From Theristus sp. LFF4_11 (taxonomy: Eukaryota; Nematoda; Chromadorea; Monhysterida; Xyalidae): 64,000 bases of DNA. The position numbers and the translations under genes are program-made. The stretch covers positions 5,001 to 69,000 of the forward strand of contig JASANC010004948.1 in assembly GCA_030248135.1 (NCBI GenBank), written 5' to 3'. The notes beneath the pieces were generated by a model. It saw only the letters and a program-made list of their open reading frames with translations, had not been told where the DNA came from and searched no databases. Each line of letters opens with the position of its first letter. Positions within the stretch are counted from its first letter, which is position 1. Of this stretch, positions 54,843-64,000 are shown piece by piece.

Positions 54843-54945
54843 CGGTAATCTTGCACTGTCATCATCCAAACACACAGGCACTCACTCACACCCTTACGAT
54901 ATTCTCAACGCACATATCCAGCCTGTGTGTCTGTCTGTTTTTTAG
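54843..54945. repeat. CA/TG hairpin repeat, copy
   Basis: GGTAATCTTGCACTGTCATC and CCAAACACACAGGCACTC left; CCTGTGTGTCTGTCTGTTTT right. In the 3' flank of the Gln-rich gene, about 100 bases after its stop. From here to 55991 only AT-rich DNA and a few AATAAA hexamers are visible. Confidence 0.55.
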
Positions 54946-55991
54946 CTTAATTACTGGGATATAACTGTGGACAATATCTTTAGACTGGGACTTATTTTGT
55001 TGTTTAGCTGTAGACTCCGGTTAAAATGAGCTCAAACTCCTCATTCTTCGCAAGAAAGCTTGCTGCGCCAAAGTTACAAGCCACAACTTCTACATGCTCG
55101 TTTTCAATTCTTAGTGTGTTTTTTCTGGATTGCTTTTAACAAAGTTGTATGGCTTAAACGCTGCGGAATCTGAATTCTTTATGTTTAAGAAATTTAAATG
55201 AACATCACTATCAATTGATATTTGTTGACTTGATATTGTTCTATTGAGATCTGATGATATTTGTTGCCAGTTTTTGCCATTTGCCCTGGTTATTTTCTTT
55301 GCGTTTCAACAAAGAAACCATTTGGCCTTTGCAATTATCTTTGTTCAATGTAAAAATAAGCTACAGTATGGCCGAATAAATGAGGCAGTCCATCAAGGCG
55401 GGATCAGCCGCAGACTAGGAGTTATCTTTTTCAAAAAAGCCAACATAATTCCCAATCATGTGTACAAGGGATAAAGAATAAACAGAACGGCGCGGATAAT
55501 CCATTAGTTTAAAAAAACGCATCAAATTTGGCACACAATGTAGTTTCTGAACGTATTTTTTCTTTCATTCAAAATTCGCGCGCTCCTTGCACCCTGAAAA
55601 AAGCTGCCATGTTTAACCGGCCATACCGTATGTTTTTTCAATTTACATGAGAAATGATTGATTTTCTGTGTTTTTGTGCATATAAAAAAAAATAACAAAT
55701 GCATAATATGGTATGTACATTTCAAGTCAAATGTCAAACTGTATCAGTGGTGTCCGCCTGTCAGGCGTTGTCGTTCTATTGGCACACCCTGTACCGTCTG
55801 CAGTGCCAGCCGGTTCAAATTTGCTCATTTTGATTGACAGCTGCAGACGTATGTCATCGTTGCTGCACGTTTGGAGAGGTTGCTGATCGTGAAGTGGCTG
55901 GAGAAGAAATTATAATTTACTGAAAATTCAAAAAAGTTTAAAAATAGCATAATCTGAAGACAATCAGTGACACTGAACTGACTGAACTGTA

Positions 55992-56152
55992 CAGTCGAAT
56001 TCTAAATTGTGGGGTATCAGCTGATTGGTTGGGACTGCGGTATTTATGCTTTCTGTGCAAACCAAACTCCGCCCCCCCCCCAAGCACAGAAAGCATGCGC
56101 ATACCATTATCCCAACCAATCAGCTCGTTCCCTATAATGTAGAGTTCGACTG
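55992..56152. mobile_element. CAGTCGAA-type mariner-like MITE supplying the GPCR stop codon
   Basis: CAGTCGAATTCTA (55992) and TAGAGTTCGACTG (56152) are inverted termini, each bounded by TA, the Tc1/mariner target duplication. Inside lie ATCAGCTGATTGGTTGGGA / TCCCAACCAATCAGC-type arms, GCTTTCTGTGC and GCACAGAAAGC. The stop codon of the adjacent GPCR gene (56132-56134) falls inside the right arm. Confidence 0.85.
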
Positions 56153-59100
56153 TACAAACAAACCGTTTGCAGCCCACCTCCATGACCCCACCTGTTTCAC
56201 CCAGCATTCCTCACGACTGTCGCCCGTTTCCACAACCGTTCCATTTTTCTCCGACGATTCGCTAAAGTAGAATTGTTGCGTGTGATTCTCGAATCGCAGC
56301 ACCGCGGCCGTCGAGATCGGCGCATGGTGGGCGGAGCAACGTTTGAACGACGCCGCTGATTGGTTCGTTCGAATCGAGATGCTTTTGCGGCGAGCGGGCC
56401 GGCTGCTGGCGGACTTTCCGGTAAACACACAGCACAGTGGGAACGAGCGCAGCACGACACGATAGTAGTGGCGGAACTCTTTCTGAAATTGATTGATTGA
56501 TTGATTGATTGGTTGACCGATTGATTGATTGGTTAATTGATTGATTGATTGATTGGCTAACCGATTGATTGATTGGCTGATTGATTGATTGATTGATTGA
56601 TTGATTCATTGATTGATGGATTGATTGATTCATTGATTGATTCATTGATTGATTGATTGATTGATTCATTGATTGATTTGATTAATGATTAACTAAATGA
56701 TTGGCCTTACGTTGAAAATCCCGTAGATGAAAGGATTGATGCACAGATTACTAGTTGCCAGCAGATGCGCTAACATGAACACCACATTAATGTAGTAGAA
56801 GCTGAAGCAAGGGAAAGTTGCACTTCGTGTTGATTGGTTATGCGCTTATTCTGAAGAATGCTGAAATAATGTTAAAAATTACTTTTTCACTCACTCGTTT
56901 ATACGCGGTTCCAACTCACTCAACAGGAGATAGAGCTCAAACGGAAGCCAACAGAAAGTGAATAGCGACACTACCAAAATCATCAATTGAAGTACCTGAG
57001 TGGGAAATAAAGAGAACTTTGAATTTTTAAAAACCTTTTCAAAACGGTCATCAGGGTGAAATGGATATTGATTTTGGCGTTAGAGTTGGATATGGAAGTG
57101 TTCAATCATATTTCTTGTTTCTTTTGGCAATCGGTTTGACTGAGATGTAAAGTCAACACATTTTTCTCTCGTGAAAAAAAATTCGAAACAGAATGTCAAA
57201 CCCGTTTTCGGCTGTTTTCAAACGCCAATTGAGCGACCGACACTCTTTTGAGGCTTTCATTGTTGCATTGCAACGAATTCTGGTGCATCGTCGTTGAGTC
57301 GTCGCCTGGGTATAACAGGTAGAGTAATGTGTACAAACGTACAATGTATTTTGGTGCCATAATATTGTGCTGCAACACGTTGCAAAGGATGTCTTTGCGA
57401 GCTTTGCAAATAGAAACGAAAACCGTGGAAATTTTTGAAATTTGGAGTCACATTATGGCGCGGAATTTTTCGTGCTCTTTGTATTTTTAGTTGAAAACGT
57501 TTTGCAGACATTTTGATGCCGGTGTCATGCCATATTTTGACCCCCGCCATGGCAATTTTGCAACTGCCATAGAATGACCTACCCCGCCAGATTTTCTTTT
57601 GTTTTTTTGGCAGTTTCCTCTTGTGTTTTACCTGCCAGCCACACCCTGCAGCCGATCGCAGCGTACGTGGCGTCGATCAATATCAATGGTAGAAAGTACT
57701 GCACGATCGTGAGATACACGTTGTATGCGTGCCAATAGTGCGACTCCATGTACACGGGCAGGCACACGTACTCAGGGTCGGCTGTGGGAGACGCGCTCGC
57801 ACTTTCGTTGCATGCAAGTTGTGGCTGCTGAAATTGTTTGTTGTAAAACGAATAGATTCGATTTTCTGCATATAGCACACAAAACAGTCAACAAACTGAT
57901 CAACAGGTTGATGAGGTTCCTTTTGCTTCATCCAAAGGTCTACTGAACAGAGTGTTGTACATTTTGATGACTTCTTCCAATGAAAAAAGGTAATATTTTT
58001 TTGTTCTCGTGTACAATTGTATGTATCGCTAAAAGAGTAGTAACATCTACTAGTATTTTACATTTATTTTTTATACCAAATTCGCAGCAGCGGATGCGCT
58101 GATGTCGACAAGCGGTGATCTTAGATGATGTGCTGTTGATTGGTTGATCGACGGCAGATGAGCAGTTGACGGAGTGCGCTGATTGGTTTGGTTGACGGTG
58201 CACTCTGTTCTAGGCTGAGCGCTGATTGGCTGCGCGGTAGTGCTCTGATTCAGACCAGAGGCTGCCATCATTATCTGATGCAGTTCTTCTGCCGACTTTG
58301 TGCTGGGATGGGAGACAAAAAGAATTATAGACAGAACACTGAACAAAATGTTGATCGTGCTGGGATGGGAGACAAAAAGAATTATAGACAGAACACTGAA
58401 CAAAATGTTGATCAGTTTTTTTCTCGACAAACCCTGTGTTTTTGGTCGAGGTTTCTCTCCATTTGAGATTTTTCTAGCAAAAACTTCTTTTTTTAAAGAC
58501 TGTTTTTCAGTTTCTTTAAGAATTGTGTTTTTCGCTCATATTTATCAGCTTCTTATGAACGCGATTTCACGGTAAGCAATTGAACTCAACCTGTGCAACA
58601 GTCCAAACGGCACGCAACACACGAACGAGAACAGCCAAATGAACGTCAGTATGCGAATGGCTCGAGGCACGCTCATCTTCGGTCGCTTCGGAAAGAACAC
58701 CACGAAGAAACGGTCAATTGCTGATGCAGTCAGTGTGAGAACCTGCGGACGCGAAGACGGATTACGGTAGGAATACGGTACTGCTAACGGTGGGTGATAG
58801 GAATGGTTACTCCCGTAATAATACTGGTAATAATCACGTTCTAAAATCTTGAAAGAATCCACGCCAAAATCCATACCAAAATTTCATGCGATTATTCCAA
58901 AATTGGCGTGGTGCACAGCTGGGCTTTTTTCTGCAGCTTTTTTTAAAATTTTGCAATGGATTTTGGAATGGGATGAATTTTGAAATTAATTTTGTCTTAA
59001 TTTATCAAAAAAGAAACTATAGTGTAAAAGCGTCCGACCCTAAAAGAGGATAATTTTTATCCTTTTGGTGAAAAATGCGATGGGGCTCTATTGACGTTTT

Positions 59101-59704
59101 TTTGGAATACCCTGTACTCGTCAGAAAAGAAAGTAACAACTACGCACGCTGACACTGAGACTGAACGCGTCAATGAAGGGCAACAGTTGGCACATGAACG
59201 CCGGCAAGGTCCAGCGTTGCAACAATGCCGCCTGGAAAGCCAACATTGGTTGGATTGAGACAAAAAAAATTAAAAAATCAGAAAAATCAGGGAGAAAAAC
59301 ATGTTTTTTCAATAAAAAAGCATCAGTGTTCACCTGAAATCGAAACGGCGCCGCGATCATACCGGACACCATGTCCGAGATGGCCAGGTTCAGGATGAAA
59401 AGATTGTTCACAGTGCGCATCCGGGGGAAACTGACGACGACTAGGATCACCTGAACATGAAAATGGGTAAAAATAACTGTCTTTTACCCACAAGTCAGTT
59501 TTTGTCCCAAAAATGTCTCTGACGACATGAATGCATATTCTTCTGCGGTACACTCACCAGCATATTTGCAAACACACTCAAACTGGCCACGGTGCCGTAC
59601 GCGAAATAAAATGCGGCAATTTCAAAATCAGAGAACTCGTAGATGCTCGATATTGGCTGATTGTTGGCGGACGCTTCCACTGAAGTCGTGTTATTTGCTG
59701 GCAT
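56132..59704 (-). CDS. Class A (rhodopsin-like) peptide-type GPCR, complete, 10 exons
   Basis: Exons (- strand): 59704-59558, 59450-59334, 59231-59148, 58742-58591, 58302-58077, 57827-57632, 57305-57202, 56995-56895, 56801-56711, 56482-56132; 522 residues, phases consistent. The N-terminus has Asn-linked sites (NNTT). TM2 LNLAISDMVSG; TM3 Cys in FMCQLLPF; DRF variant of DRY in SAIDRFFVVFF; ECL2 Cys in EYVCLPVY; TM5 IVQYFLPLILI; TM6 FCWLPFELYLL; TM7 NPFIYG (NPxxY); helix 8 KEFRHYYR and a CC palmitoylation candidate. Closest in feel to neuropeptide Y/F, RYamide or tachykinin-type receptors; subfamily not fixed. Odd features: a ~100-residue low-complexity second extracellular loop (exons 5-6, Gln/Ser/Thr/Asn-rich), and a C-terminus ending within a MITE. 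The ATG at 59704 is followed by a membrane-topology-consistent N-terminus. Confidence 0.88.
56488..56690. repeat. (GATT)n microsatellite in the last GPCR intron
   Basis: About 200 bases of TGATTGATTGAT with GGTT, GGCT, TCAT interruptions, filling nearly all of the 228-base intron between the TM7 exon and the C-terminal exon. The acceptor polypyrimidine stretch is short (CAATTTCAG). Confidence 0.9.
58300..58413. repeat. Perfect 57-bp tandem duplication at an exon edge
   Basis: GTGCTGGGATGGGAGACAAA starts at 58300 and again at 58357; the two 57-base units are identical as read. Each carries a complete CCCAG acceptor for the - strand GPCR gene, and exon 58302-58077 begins at the inner one. Confidence 0.9.
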
Positions 59705-62700
59705 GGTTCGTATAGATGGTTAATTTTTAGGGTTCTTTTCTGTGTCATCAGCACATGGTGCTGAAATTGCTGAAAAGTAGAAATGAAAAACAGTAAAGTG
59801 TACTCAGATTGTCCATCCATCCTTTCGCAGTTTCCAAAAAAACCTTAAAACAGAATTCTCTTCAGAAATATCTCATCACAAGAACAGCGAAAACAAAAAA
59901 TCCGTCCGTCTTTTCTTTTCCAGCTTTTTGCGATTCATAAAACAACCAAATCTGGGTGAAAGTGAGCTGGATATCACACACCACCAACAAACCGGAAATT
60001 GGAGTCTGTTGGATAATTAATAATGGAAACCTGGCGGAAAACAACACACACGAGGAAGATCCGTTGTCATTTGCGTTCGATATGCAGGAAAAAAAACAAG
60101 CGCGTTTTTTTACATGACGACCAACTCAGAACAAGAATCGAGGGTGCATTTTTGCATTGAAATTTGAAATTTGACAGAATTTAATTTGTTTTTGAATGTT
60201 TGACGTTTTTCAAAAAATGGCAGCGGAATATGCACATGATTTGATGTGACGATGTTTTTAATGAGGGCCAAATTTCAGAGCCATGTGACAAACACATTCA
60301 AAAACACGTTTCAATTGAGGACTCATGTGGTTTGTGATAGATGACAGTCGTCATTAATTTTAGGTGAGCTAGACAAAAGCTTTTGACAATATTTACGGGT
60401 CCCAACAAAATTATTTGAAAAGTTTCCGCCTGTACCGGTGCATGACTTTGACACTTGAATGAGTCATTTGAGTTCAGACGCCACCAAACAATGACTGATG
60501 TTTGGTGTTTGAACACACATAGATGCTCGTGTCATCATGACTATTTTGCTAATCAAGTTGTATTAGCGTGGGAGGAAGCAGAGGTGGGCGGGAGCCTTTC
60601 TCTTGCCTGTTCCTGGTAAGTAGAAAAATGCCGAAAAAAGGGTATGCCGGTAACATAATTTGAGAATTATAGGGTATGCTGGTAACATAATTTGAGAATT
60701 ATAGGGTATGCCGGCACATTTAAGAGGATCATGGTTCAAAATTTTGGGTATGCCGGTGAAGTTTGTTAGGGAGTTCTTTGTCTGTTGCGCGGCTCCGTCC
60801 CGCCTGTTCCTAGTAAGGACCAGAACCCCGGATCCCCCGCCCCGTTCATGACTGGAAGCATTCAATTCAGGAAAAAACAAACTTTGAGAGTCAGCTCATT
60901 TTTCGACAAATTGGAAAAAAGATGAGTGAAAAAAAAGTTCAGTTACTCTCGTTTTGCACTTGACTTGGTCTTGTCATAAAACTCGGTATGAACACGTTTT
61001 TTTATTGTATGCATCAGTAATGCAATATGCGCGTCAAATAGTTTGTGGCAACCGTGGTAAACAAACCACCACAAATTCGTTTGTTACGCATGATGAAAAT
61101 AAAATAGTCAATACACTTTATCGAAAACAATCGAAAAATTAAGGGCGTCTTCTCCAATTTAAAAATTTTGAAACCTTTTGTGTTTTATGGTGAAAATGCA
61201 TGGTAGTTTCGTATTAACTTTACCACAGATGCTACTATTTTGCAGGGGGGCCTTTTTGGAAGTCGGATTCAGTCAGACGCAGTCCATCATAAAATCTAAT
61301 GCATAAATGAAACTACATGCAATCTGAAACTGAAATTTTTTATTGACTTGTGTTCGTGGGCACGCGTTTTCGAAGCACGATATAAGAACTCATGTAAGGT
61401 ATGACACAATGACAAAACAACGGCATCTATTGGGTCTCGAGATGCAGGTTTACAGAAAAAAAACAGTGACGCGATCAGCTGGTTTTCGCAGTAGACACGA
61501 TTTAAAAAAAGTTTCAGGATTTACTTCTCAACATAAAGTCACGAAGACGAGACGAATCAAGCAAAAAAAAATTCGCAAGACAAATATGAATGAATTGGAG
61601 TAACCTGAATTGGAATGGAACGCCTTTTGCCTTGCGGCCCGGTTGCTGTGTCGAAAAGGCATGCATGTAACCGGGTCGCATCAGTAACCTTTCATGCATA
61701 GCAAGAAGTGTTCTTAGCTTTATTCAGTGTGGATTTGTTCAAAATTATATTTTTTAAATAAAGACACGGTCTTGAGGAAACCTTGAAGGTGAAAGTGTTA
61801 CGGCTCAACCAAATCTTTTTAATTCAATCAATTTTGGAGTTTCACGGGCTTTTGGAGCCGTTTTGCACATTGTAGTGTTTGACGCACCCTGTGTATGTCA
61901 GTTACGTGGGATACACAAAACTTTGAGCAGAAAACTGGACTCCAACTTTTAGTACGGACTACGGACGGATCTAGCAGCGGCTGAAAATGCTTCCAAATAA
62001 AACAGAGAGAAAAATAATAAATGGGAACAAAAATTCTCAGAACCTCGTGTAAACATTGATCTAAACGCAAAAAAAAACGCTTCTTTACTTGAACTGTGGT
62101 ACAAGTTTTCTCAGTGCAAAGCCGAATCCGATAGGAGTTCTAAAATTTCACTCTATGCCAAGCCGAAACAACTTTTTTTTTGCGAATTTCTGCCTTCAAG
62201 CGATTACACCGTCCTCCGATGGCCGTACAGGCGCCACAAGTCTGTTCGCATTAGTCACCGAGCCAAAAACAAAGTTATTAGTGGAAATATAGTGCTTTTT
62301 GCGTTTGAAAACTGCTCTAAAAACTGCTCTTTGTTGCAGCAAAATGCCGCCCGCGCGTCTCCCGATATAATTTCCAGTCCCCAGTGGGAGTGGATCATGC
62401 AAAAGTAATGTAAGCTCTTGAAGAGCTGTGGACTTGCGCAAGAGTAAACATTTTGGTGTGCTATCCAAAAAAAACTCCCTCAGGCTTACTTGTGTGACCG
62501 ATAAACAAACTAAATAATCATTTCTGCATTGAGATACCGTACTGTAAAAATGAGCAAATATCAACAACCTTTGTGAAGTAAGATTGGTAACCCCCTTTCG
62601 CTGATTTTGTTTAGTAAGAAGTGTGGTCACTCAACACCATAACGGAATGAATCCATGTTGTGGTTACACATGGTGACTGATTATTGCCAAGAAAAGCGCA

Positions 62701-63390
62701 GCTTTTGCACGAGTTTGTTTGTTATTTTGGTATTTTTGCAGGTTTAACACAGTTTTACTGACACGAAACCAATGGTTGTTGTTAAAAGCATGACAACTCT
62801 GGATTCTCAGTCGTTGTACCGTAAAATTTGCTTTGTTGACTTAATATGCAGGAGTTAGTTTTGGAAATGCAAACGAAAAACACAGGAAAACACACGTTTC
62901 TAGAGCCACACGCTTCGAAAAGGGCAAAAAAAGTGTGAAGCAAAGAGTCTCAACTGAACTGAGGATGGTGGGTTTTGATTAGCAATTGAGCGTTTGGAAG
63001 ACTGATCTGAGTCTCATGAACACGTTGATATTCGGAAACAAATACCCAAACCGATTCGTTAGAATCTCCAAGAACAAAAACGGCATCGTTTGCCAAATCA
63101 TAGCCATTTCCAGTCTCATGCGGATGCGCGAGCGAGCGCAGCGAGCGGAGAGCGCATCAAGCATTATATGGCCGAATATTCCCTCGCGCGCTTTTTTCAA
63201 ATTTGCTCGCTGCCTCCAGCGAGCATAGTATAAGCCACAAACTTGGTTCTGTGCACACGAAACGAACACCCAAAGTTGTGCTTGGAGCCGCGAAAAAATT
63301 TTCATCGGACAACTTTTCATACGCTGTAGACACGAAAAACCTATTCTGAAAACAGTGTTACTTATTTCCCTTTGTATTTTTTTTCAGTAG
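59705..63390. other. Upstream flank of the GPCR gene without recognised genes
   Basis: About 3.7 kb 5' of the GPCR ATG. Besides the 60640 repeat and a GC-rich imperfect hairpin at 63125-63228 (GCGAGCGAGCGCAGCGAGC paired with GCTCGCTGCCTCCAGCGAGC), I see no coding exons, RNA genes or distinct promoter elements. Leader exons and the promoter of the GPCR are likely here. Confidence 0.45.
60640..60755. repeat. Short GGGTATGCCGG repeat
   Basis: GGGTATGCCGGTAACATAAT units start at 60640, 60671 and 60703, with a diverged one at 60744. Flanked by inverted CCTGTTCCTGGTAAG / CCTGTTCCTAGTAAG-like segments. No gene overlaps. Confidence 0.75.
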
Positions 63391-63401
63391 TGTAATCATA
63401 T

Positions 63402-64000
63402 GTGTTCGCACCTACATTTCTTAACTGAAGTCGTCTCACAATAAAACAAAAATGTTTCCTGGGGTAAAATCATCCGGAGATTTTGAGAAATTGGTCCATT
63501 TTTTGTCCTGACTACTTTTTGGGTCCGAAATTGGGCTATTTTTTAAAGTTCGCAGGGTTTCGACCTGGTTTCAAGTGTTCGCACCTACATTTCTTAACTG
63601 AAATCGTCTCACAATAGAACAAAAATGTTTCCTGAGGTAAAATCATCCGGAGATTTTGAGAAATTAATCCATTTTTTACCCAGACCCTGTTTTTGGGTAA
63701 AAATTGGGCATTTTTAAAAGTTCGGATGGGTTTCACCTGGTTTTAAGTGTTCGCCCTTTCAATTTTTAGCTGGGACACTTTCACAGTCTAAGAAAAATTT
63801 TTCCTAGGGTAATTTCATCGGTATTTTCTGAAAATTTAGTTTATTTTTTTGCCCGGGCACTTTTTTAGTCAAAATTGTGCATTTTTTTTAAATTTGTAAC
63901 ATTTTGACTGAGTATCAGTTTTTCACTCTTACAAATTTTGTCTGAGCTACGAAAAATAATAGGAAAAAAGTCTAGTCCGTAGGAATTCAATGCGCTGATC
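63402..64000. repeat. ~172-bp tandem repeat array running off the window end
   Basis: GTGTTCGCACCTACATTTC starts at 63402 and 63577, with a diverged unit at 63747 and a very diverged one near 63915. Shared landmarks are AAATGTTTCCTGGGGTAAAA, ATCATCCGGAGATTTTGAG and CACTTTTT...AAATTGGGC. Identity falls from unit 1-2 to unit 4. The array continues past the window. Confidence 0.8.

Noticed and set aside
56488..56690. CRISPR-like direct repeat array
   Set aside because: It is a simple (GATT)n microsatellite in a eukaryotic intron, with no repeat-spacer organisation.
61300..61610. Basic peptide gene on the plus strand
   Set aside because: An open frame of ~86 codons without splice context, codon bias or recognisable motif; consistent with chance in AT-rich DNA.
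62979..63320. Small gene on the minus strand upstream of the GPCR
   Set aside because: The frame overlaps a GC-rich hairpin (63125-63228) that itself generates Arg/Glu-rich peptides in several frames; nothing recognisable.

Overview
This window is animal (eukaryotic) genomic DNA. The genes are split into many exons, and introns mostly end in TTTCAG or close variants and begin GTRRG. This acceptor style, the gene families present, and a degenerate TTAGGC-like tract suggest a nematode with a larger, more repeat-laden genome than Caenorhabditis. That placement is an inference. No bacterial-type genes, CRISPR arrays, rRNA genes or convincing intact tRNA genes were seen.

Four protein-coding genes were reconstructed by hand from splice sites, and codon phase stays consistent across every exon chosen. 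(1) Positions 1-21483, + strand: the last 42 exons (about 2,738 residues, 5' end outside the window) of a giant extracellular protein. It carries right-handed beta-helix repeats with NYW(G) motifs, EGF-like repeats, a long beta-sandwich region, a cadherin-like repeat and a Thr-rich mucin-like tail. (2) 43166-25502, - strand: a PP2A B56-family regulatory subunit, 13 exons, with both ends unresolved and repeat-filled introns. (3) 46754-54742, + strand: a 20-exon, about 1,112-residue disordered Gln/Pro/Glu-rich protein of unknown function. (4) 59704-56132, - strand: a complete 10-exon, 522-residue class A peptide-type GPCR. Genes 1 and 2 converge, 2 and 3 diverge around 43.2-46.7 kb, and 3 and 4 converge.

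The space between exons is dominated by non-autonomous, mostly palindromic repeats. These include TA-flanked mariner-type MITEs (CAGTCGAA and CCGTATTACCCCC termini), a hAT-like element with an exact 8-bp target duplication, a (TG/CA) hairpin family, a 500-600 bp interspersed repeat (30-36 kb), a 2.5 kb nested foldback with internal 150-bp tandem units, tRNA-derived SINE-like copies, a retroposon tail family ending in (ATGG)n, and several satellites.

The strongest unexplained signal is the 9-mer CCAATCAGC. It occurs at least 28 times (both strands) in 64 kb, against about 0.5 expected by chance. Thirteen copies lie inside protein-coding exons of two unrelated genes, in all three reading frames. 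It matches the core of the NF-Y (CCAAT-box) consensus. A second notable observation is that the GPCR's last six codons and stop lie inside a mariner-type MITE.
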